From the NCBI GenBank assembly GCA_023423695.1, contig JAFAFA010000048.1, positions 1 to 64,000 of the forward strand: 64,000 nucleotides of DNA, in the 5' to 3' direction. This document shows positions 26,302 through 35,116 of this stretch, piece by piece. The first letter of the stretch is position 1. The number at the start of each line of letters is the position of its first letter. A program made the position numbers and the translations under genes. The stretch comes from Pseudomonadota bacterium. GTDB taxonomy: Bacteria > Pseudomonadota > Alphaproteobacteria > Azospirillales > Azospirillaceae. The notes beneath the pieces were generated by a model. The model had not been told where the DNA came from, searched no databases, and saw only the letters and a program-made list of their open reading frames with translations.

Positions 26302-27945
26302 ATGCGCACGTCATTCCTGATCCTGGCACCCGAGGGAAGGGACGGCGAGGTGATCGCCTCAGTCCTTAATGAGGGTGGACTGGAAGCGCGAGCCTGTGCC
26401 GATATGGCGGCGCTCCGCCGGAACCTGAACGACGCGACCACGGCGCTGGTGCTCTCCGAAAGCGCGCTGACGGACGTGGAGCCTCTGGTCGTCTGGCTGG
26501 AGGCCCAGGCCCCGTGGTCGGATCTGCCGATCGTCGTCCTGACCTCCCGCCGCAGCCGTCAGGCCGGGATGGGGCGGCAAGCGTTCTTCCAGTCGCTCGG
26601 CAACGTCACGCTGCTGGACCGGCCGCTGCACCGCGAGGCGCTGCAGAGTGCCGCATTGGCCGCCGTGCGCAGCCGGGCGCGCCAGCACCGGACGCGCTGC
26701 TATCTGGAAGAGATCACCCAAGCCACCAACCGCCTGGAGGAGCGGGTCGCGGACCGGACGCGGGAACTGCAGACCGAGATGGCGGACCGGCGGCGCACGG
26801 AGTTGGCGCTGCATCAGGCCCAGAAGATGGAAGCGCTCGGGCAGCTGACCGGCGGCGTGGCGCATGACTTCAACAACCTGCTCCAGGGCATCGTCAGCTG
26901 CCTCTCCGTTCTCGAACCCACGGTGCCCGACGGCGTGCCGCGCGAGCTGTTCGAGGCGGCGAACAGTTCCATCGAACGGGGTGCGCGGCTGACGCAGTCC
27001 CTGCTGTCCTTCGCGCGGCGACAGGCATTGATGCCCGAGCCTACTGACTTGGGGGAAATGCTGTCCGGCATGAGTTCCCTTCTGGAGCGCACGCTGGGCG
27101 GCCAGATCAGGGTGACGATTCAGGTGCCCTCCGATCTTCCGGCTGCGCTGATCGACCGGGCACAGCTGGAGTCCGCCATCCTGAATCTCGTCATCAACGC
27201 GCGCGACGCGATGCCGACGGGTGGTCGCCTGTCCGTGACCGCCTTCACTGCGGAGCTCGGCGGCAGCGGCGATCCAGGCGGGCCGGCCGACAGGCCGGCG
27301 GAACTGGTGGACGGCACATTCGTGGCGATCCGGGTCGAGGATACCGGCACCGGCATCGATCCCTCGGTGCTGCCGCACGTCTTCGAGCCATTCTTCACAA
27401 CCAAGCCGATCGACAAAGGGTCGGGCCTCGGACTGTCGATGGTCCACGGCATGGCCAAGCAATCCGGCGGCGGCGTCCGCATCGAGAGCACGCCCGGCGT
27501 GGGCACCGCGATCACGCTGTATCTGCCGAGCGTTTCCGGCACCCCCGACACGGCCGACCGCCCCGTTGCCAGGATCGACCGCGACACCGGGCGCACCATC
27601 CTGCTGGTGGAGGACGACGCCATCGTGCGGATGGGGACGATGGCTGTGCTGGAGACTCTCGGACACCGGGTCATCGAAGCGGGCGGTGGAGAGGAGGCGC
27701 TGGCGGTTCTTCGCGATGGGACGGAGGTCGATGCCCTGGTCACCGACTTCGCCATGCCCGGCATGAACGGAGCCGCCGTGGTGCGGCACGCCCGGCAGCT
27801 GCGTCCGGGGATCCCGGCACTGATCGTGACGGGCTACGCCGATACGCCGGAATTCGGGGAGGCCGTGCGCCTGTTGCGCAAACCCTTCTCTCCCCACCAG
27901 ATCGCAGATTGCCTAGCGGCCATGCTGGCGGAGGTAACGGTGTGA
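26302..27945 (+). CDS. Hybrid histidine kinase with degenerate N-terminal receiver and C-terminal receiver
   Basis: This 547-residue cytoplasmic protein starts with a receiver-like fold (1-125) that lacks the acidic pocket and phospho-Asp (LILAPEGRD, VLSESAL) and has Arg for the conserved Lys, making it a pseudo-receiver. A coiled coil (~130-175) leads to a HisKA with H188 in GGVAHDFNNLL. The HATPase boxes are NLVINARDAM, DTGTGI and GSGLGLSMV. A normal receiver (~430-547) has DD and the phosphoacceptor in VTDFAMPG. It is co-transcribed with the KaiC-like gene. A pseudo-receiver fused to a kinase recalls clock-linked CikA and KaiA, but homology is not claimed. Confidence 0.85.
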   Translation: MRTSFLILAPEGRDGEVIASVLNEGGLEARACADMAALRRNLNDATTALVLSESALTDVEPLVVWLEAQAPWSDLPIVVLTSRRSRQAGMGRQAFFQSLGNVTLLDRPLHREALQSAALAAVRSRARQHRTRCYLEEITQATNRLEERVADRTRELQTEMADRRRTELALHQAQKMEALGQLTGGVAHDFNNLLQGIVSCLSVLEPTVPDGVPRELFEAANSSIERGARLTQSLLSFARRQALMPEPTDLGEMLSGMSSLLERTLGGQIRVTIQVPSDLPAALIDRAQLESAILNLVINARDAMPTGGRLSVTAFTAELGGSGDPGGPADRPAELVDGTFVAIRVEDTGTGIDPSVLPHVFEPFFTTKPIDKGSGLGLSMVHGMAKQSGGGVRIESTPGVGTAITLYLPSVSGTPDTADRPVARIDRDTGRTILLVEDDAIVRMGTMAVLETLGHRVIEAGGGEEALAVLRDGTEVDALVTDFAMPGMNGAAVVRHARQLRPGIPALIVTGYADTPEFGEAVRLLRKPFSPHQIADCLAAMLAEVTV

Positions 27946-27997
27946 CATTCGACGATTTAAGGGGTTCGCTCCCCCTGCCCCGCCTTCGGACACTGAA

Positions 27998-28037
27998 ATG
28001 CCCTGGGATCATGCGACGCCGCATGATCCCAGGGCAT
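27998..28037. terminator. Perfect 18-bp hairpin between convergent genes
   Basis: ATGCCCTGGGATCATGCG pairs perfectly with CGCATGATCCCAGGGCAT across the 4-base loop ACGC. It lies between the hybrid kinase (+) and the MFS gene (-), as expected of a bidirectional terminator. There is no T-run. The length and perfection are unusual and may reflect a dispersed palindromic repeat. Confidence 0.6.
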
Positions 28038-28076
28038 ATGGACGGACGAACCTGAACCTTGGTGACGGTCGCCGGC

Positions 28077-29306
28077 TTACCGCTCAGGCCGGGTGAAGAG
28101 CCGCAGGATCAGTGCGCCGACGGATGCGACGGTCGCCACCGCGATGACACCGTTCCAGCCCCAGACCGCTAGAGCTTGGCTGCCCAGCGTGGCGCCGGCC
28201 GCCATGCCGATGAACATGCCCACCATCAGCACCGCGTTCAGACGGCTGCGGGCGGCCGGGTCGATGCCGTAGACGATGGTCTGATGGGCGATCAGCGAGG
28301 CCTGGACGCCAAGGTCGAAGCCGACGGCGCTCGCCACCAGCAGCCACAGGCGGCCACCCTCGGGGATCAGCGGCGACAGGAACATGGCGGCGAAGGACAG
28401 CACGGCCAGAGCGGCTCCGAGCCGGGTCATCAGTTCCGGCCCGCGGCTGTCAGCAATCCGTCCGGCGACCGGCGCCACCAGCGCTCCCGCCGCACCGGCC
28501 AGACCGAAGGCACCCGCCGCCGCGGCGCCCAGATGGAACGGCGCGTCATGCAGCATGACCGCCAGCGTCGACCAGAAGGCGCTGAAGCCCAGCGACAGCA
28601 GCCCCTGCGCCATCGCGGCCCGGCGCAGCGCCGGATGACGGCCCCAAAGCACGGTCAGCGATGCCAGCAACTCCCCATAGCCGAGACTGGTCGTCGGTGC
28701 GAAGCGCGGCAGGCCGCGCCACAGCGCAACACCCAGCAGCGCGATGCTGCCCGCCGCCGCCACGAACACGGCGCGCCAGCCGAAATGCTCGGCGATGAGG
28801 CCGCTGACCACCCGCGACAGCAGGATGCCCAGCAGCAGGCCGGTCATCACCGTACCGACCACCCGGCCGCGATGTTCCGCCGGGGCCAGGGTAGCGGCGG
28901 CCGGCACGATGTCCTGCGCCAGCGTCGCCGACAGACCGAGAACCAGGCTCGCCGCCAGAAGGCCGGCGATGGATGGTGCGAAGCCCGCCGCCAGCAGCGC
29001 CGCGACCAGCACGGCCGCCTTGGCCAGGATGATCCGGCGCCGGTCGAAACGGTCTCCCAGCGGCGCCAGCAGCAGGATGCCGGCGGCATAGCCGAGCTGG
29101 GTCAGCGTGGGCACCCAGCCGACCGACCGGCTGTCGGCCTGGATATCAGGTCCGAGAATGCCCAGCATGGGCTGGCTGTAATAGAGCGATGCCGCCGCCA
29201 GACCGGCACCGGCGGCCAGCAGGAAAACCAGCGGCCGGCTCAGCCCGGCATCGGAGGACGCCGGCATTGCAGCTGCAGCGCTATGCGCGGTTTGAATGGT
29301 CGTCAT
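28077..29306 (-). CDS. MFS transporter (drug/sugar efflux type)
   Basis: This 409-residue protein has 12 predicted helices, with the MFS motif GDRFDRRRIILAKA between helices 2 and 3 and a VPAAATLAPAEHRGRVVGTVMTGLLLGILLSR segment typical of the YnfM/arabinose-efflux group. It probably exports small molecules by proton antiport. It is transcribed divergently from a LysR regulator, the usual arrangement for inducible efflux. A GAGGGAG site precedes the ATG at 29306. Confidence 0.88.
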   Translation of the reverse strand: MTTIQTAHSAAAAMPASSDAGLSRPLVFLLAAGAGLAAASLYYSQPMLGILGPDIQADSRSVGWVPTLTQLGYAAGILLLAPLGDRFDRRRIILAKAAVLVAALLAAGFAPSIAGLLAASLVLGLSATLAQDIVPAAATLAPAEHRGRVVGTVMTGLLLGILLSRVVSGLIAEHFGWRAVFVAAAGSIALLGVALWRGLPRFAPTTSLGYGELLASLTVLWGRHPALRRAAMAQGLLSLGFSAFWSTLAVMLHDAPFHLGAAAAGAFGLAGAAGALVAPVAGRIADSRGPELMTRLGAALAVLSFAAMFLSPLIPEGGRLWLLVASAVGFDLGVQASLIAHQTIVYGIDPAARSRLNAVLMVGMFIGMAAGATLGSQALAVWGWNGVIAVATVASVGALILRLFTRPER

Positions 29307-29391
29307 CGTGAGACTCCCTCAGGAACGTGATCGAGAGGGAGTATGGCCGCGGGGTATTTGGGACGGTAGCCGGATCGGGCGAAGATTTGTT

Positions 29392-29406
29392 ATACGCGAT
29401 ACGTAT
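29392..29406. promoter_or_regulatory. Dyad ATACG-N5-CGTAT overlapping the lysR start
   Basis: The dyad contains a T-N11-A core, the LysR-type recognition pattern, and overlaps the first two bases of the regulator's ATG (29405). It also lies 86 bases upstream of the MFS start codon. It is a plausible site for both autorepression and activation of the efflux gene. Confidence 0.4.
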
Positions 29407-30343
29407 GAACACCGATTTCTCGGCGGCCGGAAGCGACCGCATCGCCCTGTTGGAAACCTTCGTCCGTATCGTGGAGGCCGGAAGCCTGTCGGCCGCGGCG
29501 GTACAGCTCGGCAGCACCCAGCCGACGGTCAGCCGGCGCCTGCAGCAGTTGGAGCGGATGCTGGGCGTCCGGCTGCTGCAGCGGTCCACCCATCGGATGG
29601 CGCTGACCGACGATGGAGCGCGCTGCTACGAGCGGGCCAAGGATCTGCTTGCCGGCTGGCAGATGCTGGAAAGCGACGTGCGCGGGGCGGACGACCAGCC
29701 GTCCGGCCATCTGCGGGTGGTGGCGCCGCATGCGTTCGGGCAGCAGCAGCTGATCGGGCCGGTGGCCGACTATCTGCAACGTTATCCGCGGATGACGGTG
29801 GAATGGCTGCTGCACGACCGCATGCCGGATTTCATCGGCGAAGGGATCGACTGCGCCATCCGCGTCGGCGAGGTCGGCGATCCGTCCGTCGTCGCCCTGC
29901 GGCTGGGGGAGGTGCCGCGGATCGCCGTCGCCTCCCCTGCCCTGCTCGACCGGCGCCCGGTTCCGGCGCATGCGTCGGAACTGGCGGAGCTGCCCTGGCT
30001 GGCGCTGCGCACTTTCTATCGCGACGAGGTCACGCTGACCCATGCCGAAACCGGCGAAGCGGTGACCTTCCCCATCCGCCCGCGGCTGTCCACCGACGGG
30101 CTGCAGGCGATCCGCAACGCGGCGATCCGTGGGCTTGGGGCTGCCATCGCCTCGGAATGGGCGCTGGTGGACGATCTGGCGACCGGGCAGCTGGTGCATC
30201 TCGCACCGGACTGGCAGGCGGCGCCGCTTCCGGTGCATCTGGTCTATCCGCCGGCCCGGCACCAGCCGACGCGCCTTCGCCGTTTCATCGACGCGATGCG
30301 CGTCGCGGTGCCCATCGCCTTCCGCACAATCCGGGCACCGTGA
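29405..30343 (+). CDS. LysR-family transcriptional regulator
   Basis: This 312-residue protein has the LysR helix-turn-helix (LLETFVRIVEAGSLSAAAVQLGSTQPTVSRRLQQLERMLGVRLLQR) and a periplasmic-binding-like effector domain of the group common to drug-response LysR regulators (SGHLRVVAPHAFGQQQLIGPV). It diverges from the MFS gene by 98 bases and very likely controls it. The ATG at 29405 gives the canonical N-terminus; a dyad covers it. Confidence 0.88.
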   Translation: MNTDFSAAGSDRIALLETFVRIVEAGSLSAAAVQLGSTQPTVSRRLQQLERMLGVRLLQRSTHRMALTDDGARCYERAKDLLAGWQMLESDVRGADDQPSGHLRVVAPHAFGQQQLIGPVADYLQRYPRMTVEWLLHDRMPDFIGEGIDCAIRVGEVGDPSVVALRLGEVPRIAVASPALLDRRPVPAHASELAELPWLALRTFYRDEVTLTHAETGEAVTFPIRPRLSTDGLQAIRNAAIRGLGAAIASEWALVDDLATGQLVHLAPDWQAAPLPVHLVYPPARHQPTRLRRFIDAMRVAVPIAFRTIRAP

Positions 30344-30361
30344 CGGCGAACCGCATCCCTC

Positions 30362-32044
30362 TCAGGCGGCGCGAACCGTCGAGAGGAAGTCCTCGACCTC
30401 GCTGCGCAGCTTGACGGTCTCGCGCACCAGACCGCTGGCGGCCTCCAGCACGTCCGACGCTGCGGTGCCGGTCTGCCCGACGGTCTGGGCGACGCCGGCG
30501 ATGTTGCTGTTGACCTCCGCCGTGTGGCGGGCGGCCTGCTGGATGTTGGCGCCGATATCCTTGGTGGCGGCGCTCTGCTGTTCCACCGCCGAGGCGATGG
30601 CGGTGGCGATGTCGCTGACCGAGGTGATGGTGGCGCCGATGCCCTGCACCGCCGTCACCGTGCTGCCGGTGAACTGCTGGATCTCCAACACCTTGGCCTG
30701 GATGTCGTCGGTGGCGCGGGCGGTCTGGTTGGCGAGCGCCTTCACCTCCGACGCGACGACGGCGAAGCCCTTGCCGTGCTCGCCTGCGCGGGCGGCCTCG
30801 ATGGTGGCGTTCAGGGCCAGCAGGTTGGTCTGGCCGGCGATGGCGTTGATCAGCTCCACCACCTGCCCGATCTCCTGGGCGGCGGACGCAAGGCTCTGGA
30901 TCATGCCGTCGATCTTCGCCGCCTCGTCCACCGCGCGGCCGGCGACGGAGGTGGACATCGTCACCTGACGACCGATCTCGGCGATGGAGGCGAACAGTTC
31001 CTCCGTCGCGGCGGCAACGGTGTTGACGTTGCTGCTGGCTTGCTCGGACGCCTGCGACACCGCATCCGCCTGGGTGCCCGACCGCTCGGCGGCGCCGGCC
31101 ATGCCGGTGGCGGTGCTTTCCATCTGGTGGGACGCCGCGGCGACGGCACCCACCACGCCCAGCACGCGCGCCTCGAACCGTGCGGCCATGTCGAGCAGGG
31201 CGGCGCGGCGTTCGGCTTCCGTGCGCTCCTTCTGCGCCTCGGCCTCCGCCTGCAGGCGGCGCACCTCGAGACCGTTGCGCTTGAACTCCTCCAGCGCGCG
31301 GGCGAGCGTGCCGACCTCGTCGCCACGGTCCTGGTGGCCGATGGCGACCGACAGGTCGCCGGTGGAAATGCGATTGGTGGCCTGGGTCAATTGCAGGATG
31401 GGCGTGGTGATGCGCCGGCCGATCCACACCGCGAGGCCGAGGCTGATCGCCGCCAGCACCGCGATCACGGTGGCGATGTTCAGCATGGTCTGCAGCCGCG
31501 CGGCGGCGACGGTGTCGAGATAGACGCCGGAACTGACGACCCAGCCCCAGCCCTTGGTCAGCTTCGAATAGGCCGACTTCTCCACCGGATCGCTCGATCC
31601 CGGTTTGGGAAAGAAGAAGGAGGAATAGCCGCCGCCGGATTCGGCCGCCGCGATCTCGTCGCGCACGAACAGTCGGCCGGTCTTGTCGGTGCTGTCCCAC
31701 ATGGCCTTGCCTTCGACCTGCGGGTTCAGGTGGGCCAGGATGTTGCCCTTGCGGTCGAGGATCAGCGCATATTCCGACCCGTCGTAGCGGGCAGACCGCG
31801 CAACGTCGAGCGCCAGCTTCTGCGCGTCGGCGACCGGCAGCTCGCCGGACGCGGCCCGCTGTTCGAACCGTTCGATGACTGAGGTGACCATCTCCACCGC
31901 GACGCGGGCGCGGGCCTGGCGCTCCTCCATCATCACGGTGCCGAGCGACCTCGCGGTCATGGCCCCGGCGCCGACCAGCGCCAGGACGGTGATCAGGGGC
32001 AGCAGCAGCAGGCGCCCCCGGATGCCACGCAATGCGGAAATCAT
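30362..32044 (-). CDS. Methyl-accepting chemotaxis protein with single-cache sensor
   Basis: This 560-residue protein has an N-terminal membrane helix (~10-32), a periplasmic single-cache domain (~40-185, including YDGSEYALILDRKGNILAHLNP and WGWVVSSGVYLDTV), a second helix (~190-212), HAMP (~213-270) and a long signalling coiled coil. The conserved hairpin tip ELINAIAGQTNLLALNATIEAARAGEHGKGFAVVASEVKAL is split here between residues ~390 and 430. No C-terminal CheR/CheB pentapeptide is seen. Cache domains of this type often bind small carboxylates. It lies just downstream of the nicotinate transporter gene but has its own gap of 174 bases, so sensing of a pyridine carboxylate is only a possibility. 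Confidence 0.9.
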   Translation of the reverse strand: MISALRGIRGRLLLLPLITVLALVGAGAMTARSLGTVMMEERQARARVAVEMVTSVIERFEQRAASGELPVADAQKLALDVARSARYDGSEYALILDRKGNILAHLNPQVEGKAMWDSTDKTGRLFVRDEIAAAESGGGYSSFFFPKPGSSDPVEKSAYSKLTKGWGWVVSSGVYLDTVAAARLQTMLNIATVIAVLAAISLGLAVWIGRRITTPILQLTQATNRISTGDLSVAIGHQDRGDEVGTLARALEEFKRNGLEVRRLQAEAEAQKERTEAERRAALLDMAARFEARVLGVVGAVAAASHQMESTATGMAGAAERSGTQADAVSQASEQASSNVNTVAAATEELFASIAEIGRQVTMSTSVAGRAVDEAAKIDGMIQSLASAAQEIGQVVELINAIAGQTNLLALNATIEAARAGEHGKGFAVVASEVKALANQTARATDDIQAKVLEIQQFTGSTVTAVQGIGATITSVSDIATAIASAVEQQSAATKDIGANIQQAARHTAEVNSNIAGVAQTVGQTGTAASDVLEAASGLVRETVKLRSEVEDFLSTVRAA

Positions 32045-32218
32045 GTCTCTGTTGTCCCCGGCGGCTGGCTTTTGCGGTGTGCGTCCCGACCGCGCCGTGG
32101 CCGGACCCGCCAGAACGGCCGACCGGCGCCGCACCCCTCTGGGCGGCGCCGGCCTGACCGTTTACGCACTCATATCGCGTGATCTTTCACAGATGGTTTA
32201 CACGCTGCACAAAACCGG

Positions 32219-33556
32219 TCAGCGGTTCACCACCTTGGGCGGGAGCGCATAGACCAGCAGGGCGCCGATCACGAGACAGCCGGAGAAGAACCACAAGGCG
32301 GCGCTGCTGCTGCCGGTCAGGTCGATGACGATGCCGATCAGCGAGTTGCTGACCAGACCGGCGATGCTGGCGAGCGAGATCGCCATGGCGAAGCCGGTGG
32401 CCGCCGCCGTGCCCTTCAGGAAGGTGGCCGGCAGGCTGAAATAGGCCGGAAGCGGACCCAGCACACCGACCGACGCGACGGTGAACAGCGCCACGGTGGC
32501 GACGAGGTTTTCGGCGAAGAAGGTGCTGGCGGCCATGGCGGCCGAGGCGGCCAGGAAGGGGATGATGATGTGCCAGCGGCGCTCGCGCATCCGGTCGGAG
32601 CTGGCGCCGATCAGCAGGATGCCGATCACCGCGACGATGTTGGGGATCATCGTCAGCAGGCCGATGTGGAACGGGTCGATCACGCCGGTCTTGCGGATGA
32701 AGGTGGGCAGCCAGAAGCCGATGGCGTAGGCGGTCAGCAGGATCGCGAAATCGATGCCGCCCAGCATCCAGACCTTCAGGTTCAGCAGCCCTTCCTTGAA
32801 GCTGTGGCCGACATTCTTGGCATCGGCATCGTCACCGTGCAGGTCGGCCGCAAGCCGGGCCTTCTCATCGCCCGACAGCCACTTGGCATCCTTGTAGGAG
32901 TTGGGCAGGGCCACGAAGGTCAGGAAGCCCAGCAGCACACTGGGGATCGCTTCCAGCAGGAACAGCCACTGCCAGCCGCGCAGGCCCTGGACATTGTCGA
33001 AATGGCTCATGATCCAGCCCGACAGCGGGCCGCCGATCACGCTGGACAGCGGCAGGCCGATGACGAACAGCGCCATGATGCGGCCGCGGCGGTAGGTCGG
33101 GAACCACAGCGTCAGGTAGTAGAGCACGCCGGGCAGGAAGCCGGCCTCGGCAGCGCCCAGAAGGAAACGGACGATGTAGAATTGGGTCGGCGAGGTGACC
33201 AGCATGGTGGCGGCCGACAGGAGGCCCCAGGTGATCATGATACGGGCGATCCACAGCCGCGCGCCGACCTTGGTCAGCACGAGGTTACTCGGCACCTCGA
33301 ACAGGATGTAGCCGACGAAGAACAGGCCGGCGCCCAGACCGTAGGCGGCCTCGCTGAACTGCAGATCCCCCATCATCTGCAGCTTGGCGAAGCCGATGTT
33401 GATGCGGTCCAGGTAGGCCGCCAGATAGCAGAAGCAGAGGAAGGGAATGAGGCGCCAGGTGATCTTCTTGTAGAGCTGGTCCGCATCGACGGACTGTGCC
33501 GCGCCCAAAACTGCATTGGGTGCGGCATTCGCTGTTGTCGTCTGGGCATAGGACAT
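32219..33556 (-). CDS. nicT: MFS transporter, nicotinate uptake (NicT, anion:cation symporter family)
   Basis: This 445-residue protein has 12 predicted helices of the phthalate-permease/ACS group: LCFCYLAAYLDRINIGFAKLQM after helix 1, FLLGAAEAGFLPGVLYYLTLWFPTYRRGR around helix 4 and IARIMITWGLLSAATM. Members import carboxylated aromatics with protons. It is the last gene of the minus-strand nicF-E-D-C-type run, which supports nicotinate as substrate. AAGGAGA lies 8 bases before the ATG at 33556. Confidence 0.85.
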   Translation of the reverse strand: MSYAQTTTANAAPNAVLGAAQSVDADQLYKKITWRLIPFLCFCYLAAYLDRINIGFAKLQMMGDLQFSEAAYGLGAGLFFVGYILFEVPSNLVLTKVGARLWIARIMITWGLLSAATMLVTSPTQFYIVRFLLGAAEAGFLPGVLYYLTLWFPTYRRGRIMALFVIGLPLSSVIGGPLSGWIMSHFDNVQGLRGWQWLFLLEAIPSVLLGFLTFVALPNSYKDAKWLSGDEKARLAADLHGDDADAKNVGHSFKEGLLNLKVWMLGGIDFAILLTAYAIGFWLPTFIRKTGVIDPFHIGLLTMIPNIVAVIGILLIGASSDRMRERRWHIIIPFLAASAAMAASTFFAENLVATVALFTVASVGVLGPLPAYFSLPATFLKGTAAATGFAMAISLASIAGLVSNSLIGIVIDLTGSSSAALWFFSGCLVIGALLVYALPPKVVNR

Positions 33557-33691
33557 GTCGTCTGTCTCCTTACGCTGATCGCGTTGTGAACCCGTCCCGT
33601 TTTGCATGCCGGCGCCGCCTGTCTCGGGTGCGGCGCCGGGTGTTGGCCCCAGTTTTCTTGTTGATTGGTCCTGATACCTGCGACCGCCTTT

Positions 33692-34333
33692 CTAGACGGC
33701 CTTTCCAACGAACTGCGCAAGCGCCTCCTGCTTGTTCACCACATCGCCGTACTTGCTGTCGATGTCGAACAGGTTGGCCTCATGCGGGCCATCGTGGCGG
33801 TCGCCGACGCACTCGCGCACCACGATGGTGCGGAAGCCGTGCTGGACCGCATCGACGGCGGTGGCACGGATACAGCCACTGGTCGAGCAGCCGGTCAGCA
33901 CCACCGTGTCCACGCCCATGGCGTGCAGCATCGGGGCGAGGCTGGTGCCGAAGAAGGAGCTGGCATACTGCTTGGAGATCACCACCTCGTGATCGAGCGG
34001 CGCGACCTCCGGGCAGAAGGCGGCGAGCGGGTTGCCCTCCACCATGTCCTTCATCACCGGGGCCTTGCGCACCCACATGCCGCCGTCGGCGAAATGGCCG
34101 GGATGGTAGCGGATGTTGGTGTGGACGACCGGAATGCCGGCGCGGCGGGCGGCCTCCAGCAGGTCAACCGTCTCCGCCACCGCGCTCACCACGCCGGGGG
34201 CGTAGAGCGGCGCGCCTTCGGTGGTGTAGCCCTGCATGAAGTCGATCACCAGCAGGGCCGGCCGCACGCCGAAGCCGATCCGGTTGCCCCAGACGCCCTT
34301 GTAGTTGTCGGATGCGCTCTGCCCGTCGGTCAT
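33692..34333 (-). CDS. nicF: Maleamate amidohydrolase (NicF, isochorismatase family)
   Basis: This 213-residue protein shows the cysteine-hydrolase triad: D31 in LLVIDFMQG, K121 in VISKQYASSFFGT and C154 in LTGCSTSGCIRATA. It hydrolyses maleamate to maleate and ammonia, the fifth step of nicotinate breakdown. It sits 12 bases downstream of the maleate isomerase gene, in pathway order reversed. GAGGGGA directly precedes the ATG at 34333. Confidence 0.92.
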   Translation of the reverse strand: MTDGQSASDNYKGVWGNRIGFGVRPALLVIDFMQGYTTEGAPLYAPGVVSAVAETVDLLEAARRAGIPVVHTNIRYHPGHFADGGMWVRKAPVMKDMVEGNPLAAFCPEVAPLDHEVVISKQYASSFFGTSLAPMLHAMGVDTVVLTGCSTSGCIRATAVDAVQHGFRTIVVRECVGDRHDGPHEANLFDIDSKYGDVVNKQEALAQFVGKAV

Positions 34334-34345
34334 TCCCCTCACTCC

Positions 34346-35098
34346 TCAGTACGCGCCGGACAGCAGGGCACCGGCGCCGGGCACGACCGGCTCCAGCTTC
34401 AGCGACTTCAGCATGGCGTAGGTCGTGGCGATGGCGGCGGTCAGCACCGGCTTGCCGGTCTCGGCCTCCACCCGCGGCACCACCGGCAGCGACGGCATCT
34501 GCACGCAGGCGGACAGGACCACCACGTCCACGCCGTCCAGGTTCATGCCGCGCACGATGTCCGGCAGGTTGTTGGGGTCGTGGCGGGCGACGTCGAGATT
34601 GTCCGGGATCTCCAGCGCGCGCCAGTCCTGCACCTCGAAGCCCTCGGCGCGGATATAGTCCACCACCAGCTCGGTCAGCGGGCGCATGTAGGGAGCGACG
34701 ATGGCGATGCGCTTGGCGCCCATCACCTTCAGCCCGTCGACCAGGGCGCCGGCGCTGGTGACCACCGGAGCCGGCGCGTCGTTCTCCAGCGTCTTGCGGG
34801 CGAGGCGCGCCTCGGAATCGCGGTGGTAGCCGAGGCCCATCGACATGATGGCGACGAGGCAGGCATAGCCCAGCACATCGACGCGGGCGTCCGACAGCTC
34901 GACGGCGCAGCGGTCGGACTCGGCGTCCATCGCCGCCAGCTCTTCCTTCTTGACCGTCTTCATCCGCATGCGGGCGGAATGGAAGGTGAAGCGTTCCGGG
35001 CGGATCGCCTGACGCGCGGTCAGCATGGCCGGGATTTCCGTTTCCATGGTGACGTTGGAGCTGGGGACGATCTGGCCGATGCGGTACAGCGAAGACAT
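34346..35098 (-). CDS. nicE: Maleate cis-trans isomerase (NicE)
   Basis: This 250-residue protein of the Asp/Glu racemase superfamily has two catalytic cysteines: C80 in VLGYACLVAIMSMG and C198 in VVLSACVQMPSLP. It converts maleate to fumarate, delivering carbon to the citric acid cycle as the last pathway step. An AGGA element precedes the ATG at 35098. It lies between nicF and nicD with only short spacers. Confidence 0.93.
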   Translation of the reverse strand: MSSLYRIGQIVPSSNVTMETEIPAMLTARQAIRPERFTFHSARMRMKTVKKEELAAMDAESDRCAVELSDARVDVLGYACLVAIMSMGLGYHRDSEARLARKTLENDAPAPVVTSAGALVDGLKVMGAKRIAIVAPYMRPLTELVVDYIRAEGFEVQDWRALEIPDNLDVARHDPNNLPDIVRGMNLDGVDVVVLSACVQMPSLPVVPRVEAETGKPVLTAAIATTYAMLKSLKLEPVVPGAGALLSGAY

Positions 35099-35116
35099 GC
35101 GGGTGGTTCCTATCAA

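Noticed and set aside
32178..32192. CGTGA-N4-TCACA palindrome upstream of the chemoreceptor, similar to a CRP site
   Set aside because: CRP sites need a 6-base centre; the 4-base centre and lack of a matching promoter make it unconvincing.
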